Below, piece after piece: positions 24,001 through 33,221 of a stretch of 64,000 bases of DNA. Under the pieces are notes generated by a model. That model searched no databases and was not told the origin of the DNA. It saw nothing but the letters and a program-made list of their open reading frames with translations. The translations under genes and the position numbers were made by a program. The stretch lies in NCBI RefSeq assembly GCF_001436375.1, contig NZ_AZGA01000087.1, forward strand, positions 82,298-146,297. The letters run 5' to 3'. The DNA comes from Agrilactobacillus composti DSM 18527 = JCM 14202 (GTDB lineage: Bacteria > Bacillota > Bacilli > Lactobacillales > Lactobacillaceae). How positions within the stretch are numbered: the first letter of the stretch is position 1; each line of letters opens with the position of its first letter.

Positions 24001-24102
24001 ATGAACCCAGCATTTATGACAGAATCAATGTACGTTATTTTTGCGGGCTCACGTGGCGTTGCTTCTTTATGCACGTCTAAAACTGAATATTGTTGTTGTT
24101 GA
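24001..24102 (+). other. Leader ORF ending Cys-Cys-Cys (or TrkA-like remnant)
   Basis: GGAAAGGAG precedes an ATG at 24001 that opens 33 codons and ends GAA TAT TGT TGT TGT TGA. Three tandem cysteine codons before the stop, upstream of a cysteine/methionine operon, are what a cysteine-sensing leader peptide would look like. Another reading: MYVIFAGSRG in this frame and LKLNIVVVDSN in the next resemble a nucleotide-binding (TrkA-N) start, so it could be a frameshifted gene fragment whose Cys run is accidental. The sequence does not settle this. Confidence 0.45.
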
Positions 24103-24228
24103 CTCTAACACATTACTAAGGGGATCGGTGAAGAAATCGGCAATCAGTGCCGCTATTTTCTGCCCGTCTAGCTGTTTGTTGCAGTACCTGTTTTTTAGGT
24201 ATACCTTTAATGTATAGGAGTCTTTTTT

Positions 24229-24288
24229 ATGCCCAAATGTATTCGATACACTGGTGATTGCACCAGCGGAGGTCTTGTAGCCTGTTGA
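24229..24288 (+). other. Second small leader ORF with three cysteines
   Basis: TAGGAG then ATG at 24229: MPKCIRYTGDCTSGGLVAC and TGA, 19 codons with Cys at 4, 11 and the last position. It lies 42 bases before the metA start. It may be a second leader peptide or a short gene scrap. No clear intrinsic terminator is seen in 24103-24320, only short hairpins (CGGCA/TGCCG near 24138, TGGTG/CACCA near 24252). Confidence 0.3.
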
Positions 24289-24329
24289 TATTGTAAACTT
24301 GGAATTAAAAAATGAAAGGCGTGAATCAA

Positions 24330-25133
24330 ATGTCCCAGCGAATTTTACAAATTGGCATTTTAAATGTCATGCACGATAAAGCTGCTACGAATGCTGATTT
24401 TCGTCAGGCCTTAACCACACAAAATATTCCCGTGCGCTTGCACTTTTACTATCCCACTACCAAATATAAGGACCAAGTGATCCCGAAAAACGTCCAAGCA
24501 AATTTAAAGCCCTTGGATTTAAAAGCTGTCGCCAAACTCGATGCCTTTATCATCACTGGGGCACCTATTGAAACGATTCCCTTTGAAGATGTGACTTATC
24601 TTGAAGAGCTAAAAGCTTTGTTTAAGGTATTGGAAAAAGTCCCCACGAGATTATATCTATGTTGGGGGGCTATGGTGGCTTTAAACTTGCTTTATGGCAT
24701 TGAAAAACATCTATTGCCCCAAAAATTATTTGGGGTCTATCCCCAAGAAATCTTACATGAAAGTCCCTTGTTAGCCGGGTTAAAAGAAGGTTTTCTCGCC
24801 CCCCATGCCCGGTATGCGGAATCCAATTTATCTGAACTGCGGATCCACCCAGACTTAGTCGTTCAAGCCACCACGGTTCGAGACGAACTATTTCTGGTTC
24901 AAAATAAAATTCAAAATGAAGCATTTCTTTTTTCTCACTTGGAATACCAAGCCAGCGGTTTGGAGGATGAATACCAACGGGAAATCACCGGTCATCCGGA
25001 GATCCATTACCGGCGACCTGAAATGGATTCAGGTCAAACTGCGGTGTTGACGGCTACGAATTTTCCGTGGCAAGACACCCAAGCCAAATTTTTTGAAAAT
25101 TGGCTTAAAACTGTTGCTCAAAACGCGAATTAA
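24330..25133 (+). CDS. metA: Homoserine O-acyltransferase (MetA family)
   Basis: 267 residues. ATG 24330 is preceded by GAAAGGCG; the ATG at 24312 would place that site inside the gene. MetA fold: the catalytic cysteine in [39 protein letters not shown] upstream, PHARYAESN and the late [18 protein letters not shown] with the histidine and glutamate of the active site. It acylates homoserine (acetyl or succinyl) at the head of methionine synthesis. Shorter than the 300-residue norm at the C-terminus. Followed after 16 bases by cysK, so it is one operon. Confidence 0.9.
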   Translation: MSQRILQIGILNVMHDKAATNADFRQALTTQNIPVRLHFYYPTTKYKDQVIPKNVQANLKPLDLKAVAKLDAFIITGAPIETIPFEDVTYLEELKALFKVLEKVPTRLYLCWGAMVALNLLYGIEKHLLPQKLFGVYPQEILHESPLLAGLKEGFLAPHARYAESNLSELRIHPDLVVQATTVRDELFLVQNKIQNEAFLFSHLEYQASGLEDEYQREITGHPEIHYRRPEMDSGQTAVLTATNFPWQDTQAKFFENWLKTVAQNAN

Positions 25134-25149
25134 TGGAGGTAATTATATT

Positions 25150-26088
25150 ATGACTGAAACTGTAAATGCAATTAACGCAAGCACTAACATCACTGAATTA
25201 ATTGGGAACACCCCACTTTTGAAATTAAATAAAGTGGTCCCCGCTGACGCTGCCGATGTTTATGTAAAATTGGAATTTTTCAATCCTGGCGGGTCTGTCA
25301 AAGATCGGATCGCTTTAGCTATGATCGAGGCTGCTGAAAAAGACGGTCGCTTAAAACCTGGGCAAACCATTGTGGAACCTACTTCTGGGAATACCGGGAT
25401 TGGCTTGGCCTTAGTGGCCGCTGCAAAAGGCTACCCATTAATTATCACCATGCCGGAGACCATGAGTATTGAACGGCGGAAATTGATGCAAGGTTATGGG
25501 GCTAAATTGATCCTCACACCAGGTGCTGATGGCATGCCGGGGGCCATTAAACATGCGGAGAGCTTAGCCGCTGAAAATGGGTACTACTTGCCAATGCAAT
25601 TTAAGAATCCAGCTAACCCAGATATTCATGAAAAGACCACTGGTCAAGAAATCATCAATGCCTTTGGGGGCAAAGCCCCAGATGCCTTTGTAGCTGGGGT
25701 CGGTACTGGGGGTACTTTGACTGGTGTGGGGCATGCCCTGCGTAAGGTGGATCCTGATGTGCAAATCTTTGCTTTGGAAGCTGCTGAGTCACCAATTTTG
25801 AAGGAAGGCCACGGCGGCAAACATAAGATTCAAGGGATCAGTGCCGGGTTTGTCCCAGATGTTTTGGATACCAAGTTGTACAATGACATTGTGGAAGTTA
25901 CTAGTGACCAAGCCATTGACACCGCCCATGAAGTGAGTCATAAAGAGGGCTTTTTACCAGGCATTTCAGCTGGGGCCAATATCTTCGGGGCCATTGAAAT
26001 TGCTAAGAAGTTAGGCAAGGGTCACACGGTGGTAACAGTTGTCCCAGATAATGGGGAACGTTACTTAAGTACTGATTTATTTAAATAA
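25150..26088 (+). CDS. cysK: Cysteine synthase / O-acetylserine sulfhydrylase
   Basis: 312 residues from ATG 25150 with TGGAGG upstream; the longer frame from 25093 overlaps metA. PLP-dependent fold type II: lysine in [14 protein letters not shown], phosphate loop [22 protein letters not shown] for the second PLP contact and PGISAGAN. Makes cysteine from O-acetylserine and sulfide; in lactobacilli such enzymes paired with metA may also use O-acetylhomoserine, which is an inference. Ends at a clean terminator. Confidence 0.92.
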   Translation: MTETVNAINASTNITELIGNTPLLKLNKVVPADAADVYVKLEFFNPGGSVKDRIALAMIEAAEKDGRLKPGQTIVEPTSGNTGIGLALVAAAKGYPLIITMPETMSIERRKLMQGYGAKLILTPGADGMPGAIKHAESLAAENGYYLPMQFKNPANPDIHEKTTGQEIINAFGGKAPDAFVAGVGTGGTLTGVGHALRKVDPDVQIFALEAAESPILKEGHGGKHKIQGISAGFVPDVLDTKLYNDIVEVTSDQAIDTAHEVSHKEGFLPGISAGANIFGAIEIAKKLGKGHTVVTVVPDNGERYLSTDLFK

Positions 26089-26103
26089 GCTATTAAATTT
26101 TTA

Positions 26104-26134
26104 GCCGACTCGATTTTTGAGTCGGTTTTTTTGT
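26104..26134 (+). terminator. metA-cysK terminator
   Basis: CCGACTC / GAGTCGG stem followed by TTTTTTT. Confidence 0.85.
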
Positions 26135-26148
26135 GGGCAGAAAGGGCC

Positions 26149-26218
26149 TGACACAAGGTTGCCACAAATTGCATCAGTTTGACACATCCTGACACGGGCT
26201 TGACACAAGACTGCTACA
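26149..26218 (+). promoter_or_regulatory. Upstream activator repeats for AcoR
   Basis: Three units, each two TGACACA-like half-sites about 10-11 bases apart: TGACACAAGGTTGCCACA (26149), TGACACATCCTGACAC (26180), TGACACAAGACTGCTACA (26201). Unit spacing is 31 and 21 bases, close to whole helical turns, so an activator would line up on one DNA face. They lie 30-100 bases upstream of the sigma-54 promoter, the place for enhancer-binding proteins. Confidence 0.7.
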
Positions 26219-26246
26219 AAGACCTTGAATTAGCAGCTTTATAACT

Positions 26247-26263
26247 TTGGCACGGTACTTGCT
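26247..26263 (+). promoter_or_regulatory. Sigma-54 promoter of the aco operon
   Basis: TTGGCACGGTACTTGCT carries the -24 GG and -12 GC elements with correct spacing (consensus TGGCAC-N5-TTGCW). Transcription therefore needs RpoN and an AAA+ activator, supplied by acoR at 31286-33115. Confidence 0.9.
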
Positions 26264-26316
26264 TATAGATAAGTGTCAACCAAAGAACCTGAAGTCAAAG
26301 GATGGTGAACTTAAAT

Positions 26317-27666
26317 ATGTATGATTTGATAATTATCGGGGCCGGACCTGGGGGTTATATTTCAGCCATCAAGGCCGCTGAGTTAGGTCAAAAAGTGGCG
26401 GTCATTGAGCAGAAATATCTAGGGGGTACCTGCTTGAACGTGGGGTGTATCCCCTCTAAAGCCTACCTGCAACATAGCAAATGGGCGGAAACCGTGGCTG
26501 CTGCCAAACCCTATGGCCTGGATATGGAGATCAACCAAGTGGATTTTCCAAAATTGGTCGACCATAAAGACCAAGTGGTCCAGCAGTTAAAAATGGGGGT
26601 CCAGTTCCTATTTAAGAAACACAAAATTGATTATATTGAGGGGACGGCGGATGTTTTAGATGCCAATCACGTGGTGGTGGCTGGGACAACCTATGAATGT
26701 CAAAATATTTTATTAGCCACCGGCAGTCATCCCTTTGTCCCACCAATTCCGGGGTTAGATCAAGCTAATTACGTCACCACCGATGAATTCTTTAGCAACA
26801 CCAAACTACCTAAGGAATTGGTCATTATCGGGGCGGGGATTATCTCCGTGGAACTGGCCTTTGCCATGGCACCCCTAGGGGTCAAGGTGACTTTACTGGA
26901 AGTGGCGCCGGATATGTTGTTAGTGATCGATGAAGACGCCCGGAACTTGATCAAGGCCCGTTTGACTGAATTAGACATCACTTGGAAAATCGGCGTGACC
27001 ATTGATCAAGTTACCCCCCAAAGTGTGCAATTAGCGGATGGGAGTGCTTATCACTTCGACCAACTCCTGGTTGCCACCGGCCGGCGGGCTGATTTGAAAG
27101 TGGCTAACAGCCTGGGCTTAAAGCTAGACGATGCGGGCCGGGTGGTCAGTGTGGATGACCATTATCAAACCAGTATTCCCCATATTTATGCTATCGGGGA
27201 TCTGATTGGGGGTTATATGCTGGCCCACGTGGCCGGTGCGGAAGGCATCAAAGCTGTCTCGGCCATTGCCGGGCAACCCCAAGACCCGGTGGATCCTAAT
27301 TTTGTGCCCCGCTGTTTGTACTCGGAGCCAGAAGTCGGCAGCTTCGGCCTATCGGTCCAAGAAGCCAAAGATCAAGGTTATGACGTCAAAGTGTCCCAAG
27401 TGCCTTTTGCCACCAACGGCAAGGCCATTGCCACCGGGGCCACCACCGGGTTTATCAAACTGATCAGTGAGACCAAATACCACCAGATTCTCGGGGGCGT
27501 CATCGCCGGGCATAATGCCACTGAAATGATTCACACGTTAATTACCACAGCTCAAGCGGAAGGAACTGTGGATGAAATCGCCAATTCAATTTTTGCCCAT
27601 CCAACCTTGTCTGAACTGATCGGGGATAGTGCCAACACCTTGCTCGGTCAATCTGTAAATTCCTGA
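26317..27666 (+). CDS. acoL: Dihydrolipoamide dehydrogenase (E3)
   Basis: 449 residues from ATG 26317 with GGTGA before it; the ATG at 26302 is too close to the site. FAD fingerprint DLIIIGAGPGGYISAIKAA, redox pair in GGTCLNVGCIPSK, NAD site ELVIIGAGIISVELAF, GRRADL and YAIGD of the second FAD contact, and the C-terminal His-Glu region FAHPTLSELIGD. It reoxidises lipoyl groups on E2. As first gene of the operon it sits directly behind the sigma-54 promoter. Confidence 0.93.
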   Translation: MYDLIIIGAGPGGYISAIKAAELGQKVAVIEQKYLGGTCLNVGCIPSKAYLQHSKWAETVAAAKPYGLDMEINQVDFPKLVDHKDQVVQQLKMGVQFLFKKHKIDYIEGTADVLDANHVVVAGTTYECQNILLATGSHPFVPPIPGLDQANYVTTDEFFSNTKLPKELVIIGAGIISVELAFAMAPLGVKVTLLEVAPDMLLVIDEDARNLIKARLTELDITWKIGVTIDQVTPQSVQLADGSAYHFDQLLVATGRRADLKVANSLGLKLDDAGRVVSVDDHYQTSIPHIYAIGDLIGGYMLAHVAGAEGIKAVSAIAGQPQDPVDPNFVPRCLYSEPEVGSFGLSVQEAKDQGYDVKVSQVPFATNGKAIATGATTGFIKLISETKYHQILGGVIAGHNATEMIHTLITTAQAEGTVDEIANSIFAHPTLSELIGDSANTLLGQSVNS

Positions 27667-27693
27667 TGCGAACTAAATAGGAGGTTCATGATA

Positions 27694-28662
27694 ATGAAAC
27701 AATTAACACCAGATTTGGCAAAAACTGCCTACAAATATATGAATGATATCCGTCATTTTGAAGATCGGGTGCATAAAGTATTCTTGACCGGCGCAATTCC
27801 CGGATTCGTGCATCTATATGCCGGGGAAGAAGCCGTTGCCGTTGGGGTATGCAGTCATTTAACAGATTCGGATTACATCACCAGTACCCACCGGGGCCAT
27901 GGTCACTGTATTGCCAAGGGCTGTGATGTCAATGGCATGATGGCTGAAATCTATGGCAAAGCCACTGGTTTGAATAACGGCAAAGGTGGTTCCATGCATA
28001 TTGCTGACGTGGATAAAGGGATGCTGGGGGCCAACGGGATGGTTTCCGGGGGCATGCCAATTGCCGTGGGCGCTGGCTTACGGAACAAATATTTAAAGAC
28101 TGATGATGTGGCTGTCTGCTTCTTCGGGGACGGAGCCAACAATGAAGGCAACTTCCATGAAGCCATGAATATGGCCTCCATCTGGAAATTACCAGTGATT
28201 TTTGTCAATGAAAACAACAATTTTGCCGAAGCTACCCCACAGATTTATGCAACCGCTGCCAAAACTATCGCACAACGGGCTGAAGCTTATGACATGCCCA
28301 GCGAACGGGTAGATGGCAAGAACTTCATGGCGGTTTTTGAAGCCGCTGGCCGGGCCATTGATCGGGCTCGTCAAGGGGATGGCCCCACGTTGATCGAATG
28401 CAAGACTTATCGGAACTATGGGCACTTTGAAGGGGACCAACAAACTTATAAATATGACTCCCCAGAAGAAGAAGCTTTTGCAAAACGGGATGATATTCAA
28501 GAATTTCGGGCTTATGCGGTTTCTGAAGGCCTGTTCACTGCTGCTGAAGCGGATCAAATTGAACAACAATCCACCGATGACATTGAAGCTGCCGTGAAAT
28601 TTGCCGAAGATAGCCCCTTGCCAGATCCTGAATCCCTATACGAAGACGTATTCGCCGACTAA
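27694..28662 (+). CDS. acoA: Acetoin/pyruvate dehydrogenase E1 alpha subunit
   Basis: 322 residues; ATG 27694 is nine bases after TAGGAGG. Thiamine diphosphate fold: THRGHGHCIAKG, the TPP motif GDGANNEGNFHEAMNMASIWKLPVIFVNENN, and YRNYGHFEGD. The similarity pattern and neighbours fit acetoin dehydrogenase E1 alpha (acoA) rather than pyruvate dehydrogenase: the operon order E3-E1a-E1b-E2, sigma-54 control and the AcoR gene all match acetoin systems. It cleaves acetoin to acetyl-CoA and acetaldehyde with its partners. Confidence 0.88.
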   Translation: MKQLTPDLAKTAYKYMNDIRHFEDRVHKVFLTGAIPGFVHLYAGEEAVAVGVCSHLTDSDYITSTHRGHGHCIAKGCDVNGMMAEIYGKATGLNNGKGGSMHIADVDKGMLGANGMVSGGMPIAVGAGLRNKYLKTDDVAVCFFGDGANNEGNFHEAMNMASIWKLPVIFVNENNNFAEATPQIYATAAKTIAQRAEAYDMPSERVDGKNFMAVFEAAGRAIDRARQGDGPTLIECKTYRNYGHFEGDQQTYKYDSPEEEAFAKRDDIQEFRAYAVSEGLFTAAEADQIEQQSTDDIEAAVKFAEDSPLPDPESLYEDVFAD

Positions 28663-28682
28663 AGACAGAGGAGGTCAAAGTC

Positions 28683-29726
28683 ATGTCCAGAAAACCAATT
28701 ACCTTTATGCAAGCTATTAATGAAGGCTTAACACAAGCTATGGAAAAAGACGACCGCGTATTCATCATGGGTGAAGATGTGGCCGGCGGGGCTAAGGTGA
28801 AACACTTAGCGGATAAAAACGAAGACTCTTGGGGCGGCGTTTTTGGGGTCACCAAGGGTTTGATGCCAAAATTCGGACGGGAGCGGGTCATTGATACGCC
28901 CGTTTCTGAAATGGGTTATATGGGTGCGGCCGTGGGTGCAGCCATCACCGGTTTGCGACCAGTGCCAGAATTAATGTTTAACGATTTTGTGGGCTTCTGT
29001 TTGGACACCATTTTAGCCCAAGGTTCTAAAATGCGGTATATGTTTGGGGGCAAAGCCAAAGTACCCTTAACCATCCGGACCACCCACGGGGCTGGTGCCA
29101 GCGGCGCCGCCCAACATTCCGGTTCCTATTATGGCCTGTTTGCCTCTATTCCTGGGGTCAAAGTCGTGGTGCCGTCTAATCCTTATGACGCTAAAGGCTT
29201 ATTATTAGCAGCCATTGAAGAAGATAATATCGTCGTCTTTTCTGAGGATAAAACCCTTTATGGGATGAAGGGCGATGTGCCAGAAGGCTACTATAAAGTA
29301 GAAATTGGCAAAGCTACCATTACCAGAGCCGGCACAGATCTGTCCATTGTAACGATTGGTAAGATGGTCCAAGTCGCTGAAGCGGTGGCCGACGAATTAG
29401 CTAAATCAGGTATTCAAGTGGAAGTCATCGATCTGCGGACTGTCGCTCCATGGGATGAAGCAACGGTGATCCAGTCCGTTCAAAAAACTGGCCGCTTGAT
29501 CGTCATTGATGAAGCCCATCCAAGAAACAGCACAGCTACGGATATTGCCGCAGTGGTCACGGACAAAGCTTTTGATTATCTGGACGGTCCGGTGAAACGG
29601 GTCACGGCCCCTGAAACCCCAGTGCCATTTGCCAGCAATTTGGAACAACTCTATATGCCAAGTGTGAAACGGGTCCTGGACGAAGCCAGTGAAATTATTG
29701 ATGATCTAAAAGTCGTTAAGGCTTAA
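28683..29726 (+). CDS. acoB: Acetoin/pyruvate dehydrogenase E1 beta subunit
   Basis: 347 residues. GEDVAGGAKVKHLADKNEDS, VIDTPVSEMGYMGAAVGAA, RTTHGAGASGAAQHSG and the C-terminal transketolase part VEVIDLRTVAPWDEATVIQS are the normal order. Starts 20 bases after acoA with GGAGG. Forms the alpha2-beta2 E1 with AcoA. Confidence 0.9.
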   Translation: MSRKPITFMQAINEGLTQAMEKDDRVFIMGEDVAGGAKVKHLADKNEDSWGGVFGVTKGLMPKFGRERVIDTPVSEMGYMGAAVGAAITGLRPVPELMFNDFVGFCLDTILAQGSKMRYMFGGKAKVPLTIRTTHGAGASGAAQHSGSYYGLFASIPGVKVVVPSNPYDAKGLLLAAIEEDNIVVFSEDKTLYGMKGDVPEGYYKVEIGKATITRAGTDLSIVTIGKMVQVAEAVADELAKSGIQVEVIDLRTVAPWDEATVIQSVQKTGRLIVIDEAHPRNSTATDIAAVVTDKAFDYLDGPVKRVTAPETPVPFASNLEQLYMPSVKRVLDEASEIIDDLKVVKA

Positions 29727-29738
29727 GGGGGTGACGAG

Positions 29739-31016
29739 ATGGCAACAGCAATTGTAATGCCTAAGTTAGGTTTGACCATGACGGAAGGGACGGTGGTCTC
29801 TTGGGATAAGCAAGTGGGGGACGCGGTCAAGGAAGGCGACGTTTTAGCAACGATTGCTTCTGAAAAGTTGACTTATGACGTGGAAGCCCCAGCTAGTGGG
29901 GTGATTACCGAAATTGTGGCCCAAGAAGGCGATGAGGTACCTATCAAAGAACCCATTGGCTATATCGGCGCTGCCGATGAAGCGCCCGCAGCTGGTGGCA
30001 GTGCGGCCCCTGAACCAGCGGCGGCAACACCAGCAACTGCCCCAAGTACGCCAGCACCTCAAGTACCTGTCACACCAGTCCAAGCCCCAGTCGCCCCAAG
30101 CACTGCTGAGGGGGCGCGGATCTTCATTACCCCGCTGGCTAAAAAAATCGCTGCCGACAAAGGCATCGATTATACGCAAATTCAAGGGACTGGGGGCCAT
30201 GGCCGGATTACCCGCCGAGACGTGGCCAACTTCACCCCAAGTGCTCAACCAGCAACCCCTGAACCGGTAGCTGCCCCAGTGGCCCCAGCCACGCCAGCAA
30301 CCACCAGCGGCGTTCCGGGTTATGTGGCTGGTGCTGGCTTGACGGGGATGCGCCAAGTCATTGCTAAAAATATGATGCACAGTGTCCAAACCACGGCCAC
30401 CGTGACGCTGCAACGACGGGTGAATATCACCGCGCTGATGGCTTTTCGCAGTGAACTCAAGGGCAAGTTCACCGAACCGTTAGCTGATGGCCAATTGAGT
30501 TTGACCACGCTGTTGGCCCGGGCAGTGATCCTAGCCCTGCAAGCTACCCCGGAAATGAACGCTTGGTATCAAGATGGCACTTATACCAAAGTTGAAGATG
30601 TGAATATTGGTTTAGCGGTAGGTTTGCCAGATGGGTTGATCGTGCCAGTTGTGAAACAAGCGCAAAATATGAACTTAACACTACTAGGACGAGGCTTAAA
30701 GGATAAAGCCAGCCGAGCTCAAGATGGGAAGTTAAAACCAGATGAATACACCGGTTCTACCTTTACCATCACCAATCTGGGGCATGAACACATTGAATAC
30801 TTTACCCCAATCATTAATTCACCGGAAATCGGCATCTTAGGGGTGGGTGCTTTGCAACAACAATTGGTGTTGGATGACCAGCAAAAGGTGATTGCCCAAC
30901 CGGAATTACCGTTGAGCTTAACCTTTGATCATCAGATTATCGATGGCCAACAAGCAGCTATTTTCTTAGATAAGATTGCCAACTATTTACAAGCGCCTTA
31001 TCAGTTAATTCTCTAA
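29739..31016 (+). CDS. acoC: Acetoin dehydrogenase E2 (dihydrolipoamide acetyltransferase)
   Basis: 425 residues: one lipoyl domain (1-78, lipoyl lysine in ASEKLTYDVEAP), an Ala/Pro linker, a peripheral subunit-binding domain (about 128-165, ITPLAKKIAADKGIDYTQIQ, ITRRDVANF), a second Ala/Pro linker, and the catalytic domain ending with LTFDHQIIDGQQAAIFL, which contains the family's HxxxDG site. Transfers the acetyl group to CoA. Last gene of the complex; a hairpin follows. Confidence 0.92.
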   Translation: MATAIVMPKLGLTMTEGTVVSWDKQVGDAVKEGDVLATIASEKLTYDVEAPASGVITEIVAQEGDEVPIKEPIGYIGAADEAPAAGGSAAPEPAAATPATAPSTPAPQVPVTPVQAPVAPSTAEGARIFITPLAKKIAADKGIDYTQIQGTGGHGRITRRDVANFTPSAQPATPEPVAAPVAPATPATTSGVPGYVAGAGLTGMRQVIAKNMMHSVQTTATVTLQRRVNITALMAFRSELKGKFTEPLADGQLSLTTLLARAVILALQATPEMNAWYQDGTYTKVEDVNIGLAVGLPDGLIVPVVKQAQNMNLTLLGRGLKDKASRAQDGKLKPDEYTGSTFTITNLGHEHIEYFTPIINSPEIGILGVGALQQQLVLDDQQKVIAQPELPLSLTFDHQIIDGQQAAIFLDKIANYLQAPYQLIL

Positions 31017-31040
31017 TTGTGAATTAAAAAATTTGAATTG

Positions 31041-31093
31041 AAAAACTACGACCGCAATAATGATTCTAAGTTGCCGGGTCGTAGTTTTTTGGC
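31041..31093 (+). terminator. aco operon terminator
   Basis: AAAAACTACGACC / GGGTCGTAGTTTTT stem with an internal bulged region and T-run. Confidence 0.8.
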
Positions 31094-31155
31094 GTTTACA
31101 GCACGTGAACCCCTGAGCGTAAAGGTTTTAGGTGGCTATTGGTGAGTCAAATGGG

Positions 31156-31204
31156 TTGGTTAAACTGTTCTAATTATTTATAATACAGATAGAAAGCGCA
31201 TACA
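31156..31204 (+). promoter_or_regulatory. acoR promoter with cre-like site at the start point
   Basis: TTGGTT, 17 bases, TATAAT (31179-31184). AGAAAGCGCATACA (31191-31204) matches the cre consensus at 12 of 14 positions and lies on the transcription start, as if CcpA represses acoR when sugar is present. Confidence 0.5.
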
Positions 31205-31285
31205 TGGCAAAATGTGCAAGCTGTAACGTCCGATAAGGTAATAGTTTATAATCATTGGTCTAGTTCTAAGAGGATGGTGCAAGAC

Positions 31286-33115
31286 ATGAACAAGGAAACT
31301 TGGGCCCGTTTTGTGGCCCATGAACCGGTGGATTTAGGGAATTTAGCACCGGATATTGCGGATTCTTGGTATAAGTGTGCCCAATCTAATATTAATCCCT
31401 ATCAGGCCAAGGCCACTTTAGTGGTGGATTATCGGGAATTGGCCAAGGAACAAAAACAAGATATTCTCCAAGAATTTGCGGCGGCTTTTCAAACCGTGAA
31501 AGCTTGGTTAGACCCCAGCGACGATCCCCTATTGGTCTTAGCGGATGCCCAGGGCCGTATTTTAAAACGCACCGGCAGTCTCAAAGTACAACGCCAAGCC
31601 GATGAAATCGGCTTTGGTGAAGGCAGTGTTTGGACCAATCGCCAGGTGGGTACCAATGCCATTGGGCTGGCTTTGATTCATCGCAAAGTATCCGCCGTGT
31701 CCCGGTATCAGCATTATGTCACGTTATCCCAAAAATGGACTTGTTTTGCGGATGTGATCACTGATGAAACTGGACAATGTCGGGGCATTATTGATTTGTC
31801 CTTCCATAATACTTTTCCCGTTGAAAAGGGGAAACAATTGATCAGTATGATTGCCCAAAAGATGTCGGTGGCTTTAATGCAAGAACGGGTTTTGGCCCAA
31901 CAAGCCATTTTACAATATACCTTAGACAATGCCCATAGTCCGACGGTGATTTGTGACCTCCAACAGCGGGTATGTCATAAACCAGGGCACTTGGCCGCCC
32001 TAGAGGGGATTCAAGTGGGCAAAGTGCTACCAACAGAAAGCAATCACATCAATTTATCTCGACCCCAACCGATTTATCAAGGCGAGCAGCAAATTGGTTG
32101 GCAGTATAGCGTGACCCAAAGCGTAGCCCGTCCCCAGAAATTTTATTATTCTGGTATTGCCACCCAAAGTCCGGTTTATCAAGATTTTTTAGCGAAAGTG
32201 CAATTGGCGGCAGCTAGTGATGTCCCCATCCATCTTTTCGGCGAGACGGGTAGTGGCAAAGAAGTTATTGCCAAATCCTTGCACAATAATAGCCCTTTTA
32301 AAGCCGGCCCCTTAGTGACGGTGAATTGCGGGGCTTTAAATGATGATTTACTACAAAGTGAATTATTTGGCTACGCGCCGGGGGCCTTTACCGGGGCCAG
32401 CAGCAAGGGTTATATTGGCAAGATCCATCAAGCCCAGGGTGGGACCCTGTTTTTAGATGAAGTGAACAGTATGTCGGCCAAGATGCAGTCGGCCTTATTG
32501 CGGGTGTTGGAGGACAACATGGTGACGCCTATCGGTAGTGATAAAAAGGAGAAAATTCATTTCCGTTTGGTAACTGCCAGCAATCAAGATCTGCGGGAAC
32601 TGGTGCAAGCCGGTGACTTTCGCATGGATCTGTTCTATCGCATTTACGTGTGTGGGCTAGTGGTACCGCCACTGCGGGCCCACCTGGAAGATTTATTGCC
32701 TTTGCTAGATAACTTTTGTCAGCAACGCCAGTGGCAAATTTCGTGGGTGGACCAGTTATTGCAGGTGGCAAAGACTTACCATTGGCCGGGGAATGTTCGG
32801 GAATTCAATAATTTCTTACAGCGTTTATATTTATATTTTCGAGAAACTAAACCAACGTTGGCTCAGTTACAAGAGGCCTTGAATATGGGCCGATTTGCCG
32901 GCCCTAGCAATCCAACACCTGCATCTGTTCCAGAACCGGTGGGCGCTGCAGTTAGTGGTGCCCAAGTTTCCCAGCGGCTGAGTGAAATGGACCGGATCGT
33001 CATGGCCTTGGATCAAAATGACTATCATTTACAACAAACCGCCTTGGAATTGGGGATGTCCCGCTCCACCTTATATCGGCGCATGAAGCAGTATCATTTG
33101 AAGGTGAAACGCTAA
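31286..33115 (+). CDS. acoR: Sigma-54 dependent activator AcoR
   Basis: 609 residues from ATG 31286 (MNKETWARF); upstream in-frame starts are poorly placed. N-terminal GAF-like sensor (about 60-200; FGEGSVWTNRQVGTNAIGLAL, AVSRYQHYV), short middle region, AAA+ domain with Walker A GETGSGKE, the sigma-54 contact loop GAFTGA, Walker B GGTLFLDEVN and arginine finger region FRMDLFYRI, then a Fis-type HTH at the end (LQQTALELGMSRSTLYRRMKQ). AcoR proteins sense acetoin and switch on aco genes from enhancer repeats. Transcribed from its own promoter, downstream of the operon it should control. Confidence 0.92.
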   Translation: MNKETWARFVAHEPVDLGNLAPDIADSWYKCAQSNINPYQAKATLVVDYRELAKEQKQDILQEFAAAFQTVKAWLDPSDDPLLVLADAQGRILKRTGSLKVQRQADEIGFGEGSVWTNRQVGTNAIGLALIHRKVSAVSRYQHYVTLSQKWTCFADVITDETGQCRGIIDLSFHNTFPVEKGKQLISMIAQKMSVALMQERVLAQQAILQYTLDNAHSPTVICDLQQRVCHKPGHLAALEGIQVGKVLPTESNHINLSRPQPIYQGEQQIGWQYSVTQSVARPQKFYYSGIATQSPVYQDFLAKVQLAAASDVPIHLFGETGSGKEVIAKSLHNNSPFKAGPLVTVNCGALNDDLLQSELFGYAPGAFTGASSKGYIGKIHQAQGGTLFLDEVNSMSAKMQSALLRVLEDNMVTPIGSDKKEKIHFRLVTASNQDLRELVQAGDFRMDLFYRIYVCGLVVPPLRAHLEDLLPLLDNFCQQRQWQISWVDQLLQVAKTYHWPGNVREFNNFLQRLYLYFRETKPTLAQLQEALNMGRFAGPSNPTPASVPEPVGAAVSGAQVSQRLSEMDRIVMALDQNDYHLQQTALELGMSRSTLYRRMKQYHLKVKR

Positions 33116-33173
33116 GTTGTGTTTTATTGGTATCAAGTTAGCTGGGCTAGTTGGCATTTGGTCAATCAAAAAA

Positions 33174-33216
33174 AGTCGTTATCTTGAGAAATCAATTCTC
33201 CGATAACGACTCTTTT
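33174..33216. terminator. Bidirectional terminator
   Basis: AGTCGTTATC with inner GAGAA / TTCTC and GATAACGACT; T-runs on both sides serve acoR and the secreted protein gene. Confidence 0.85.
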
Positions 33217-33221
33217 ATTTT

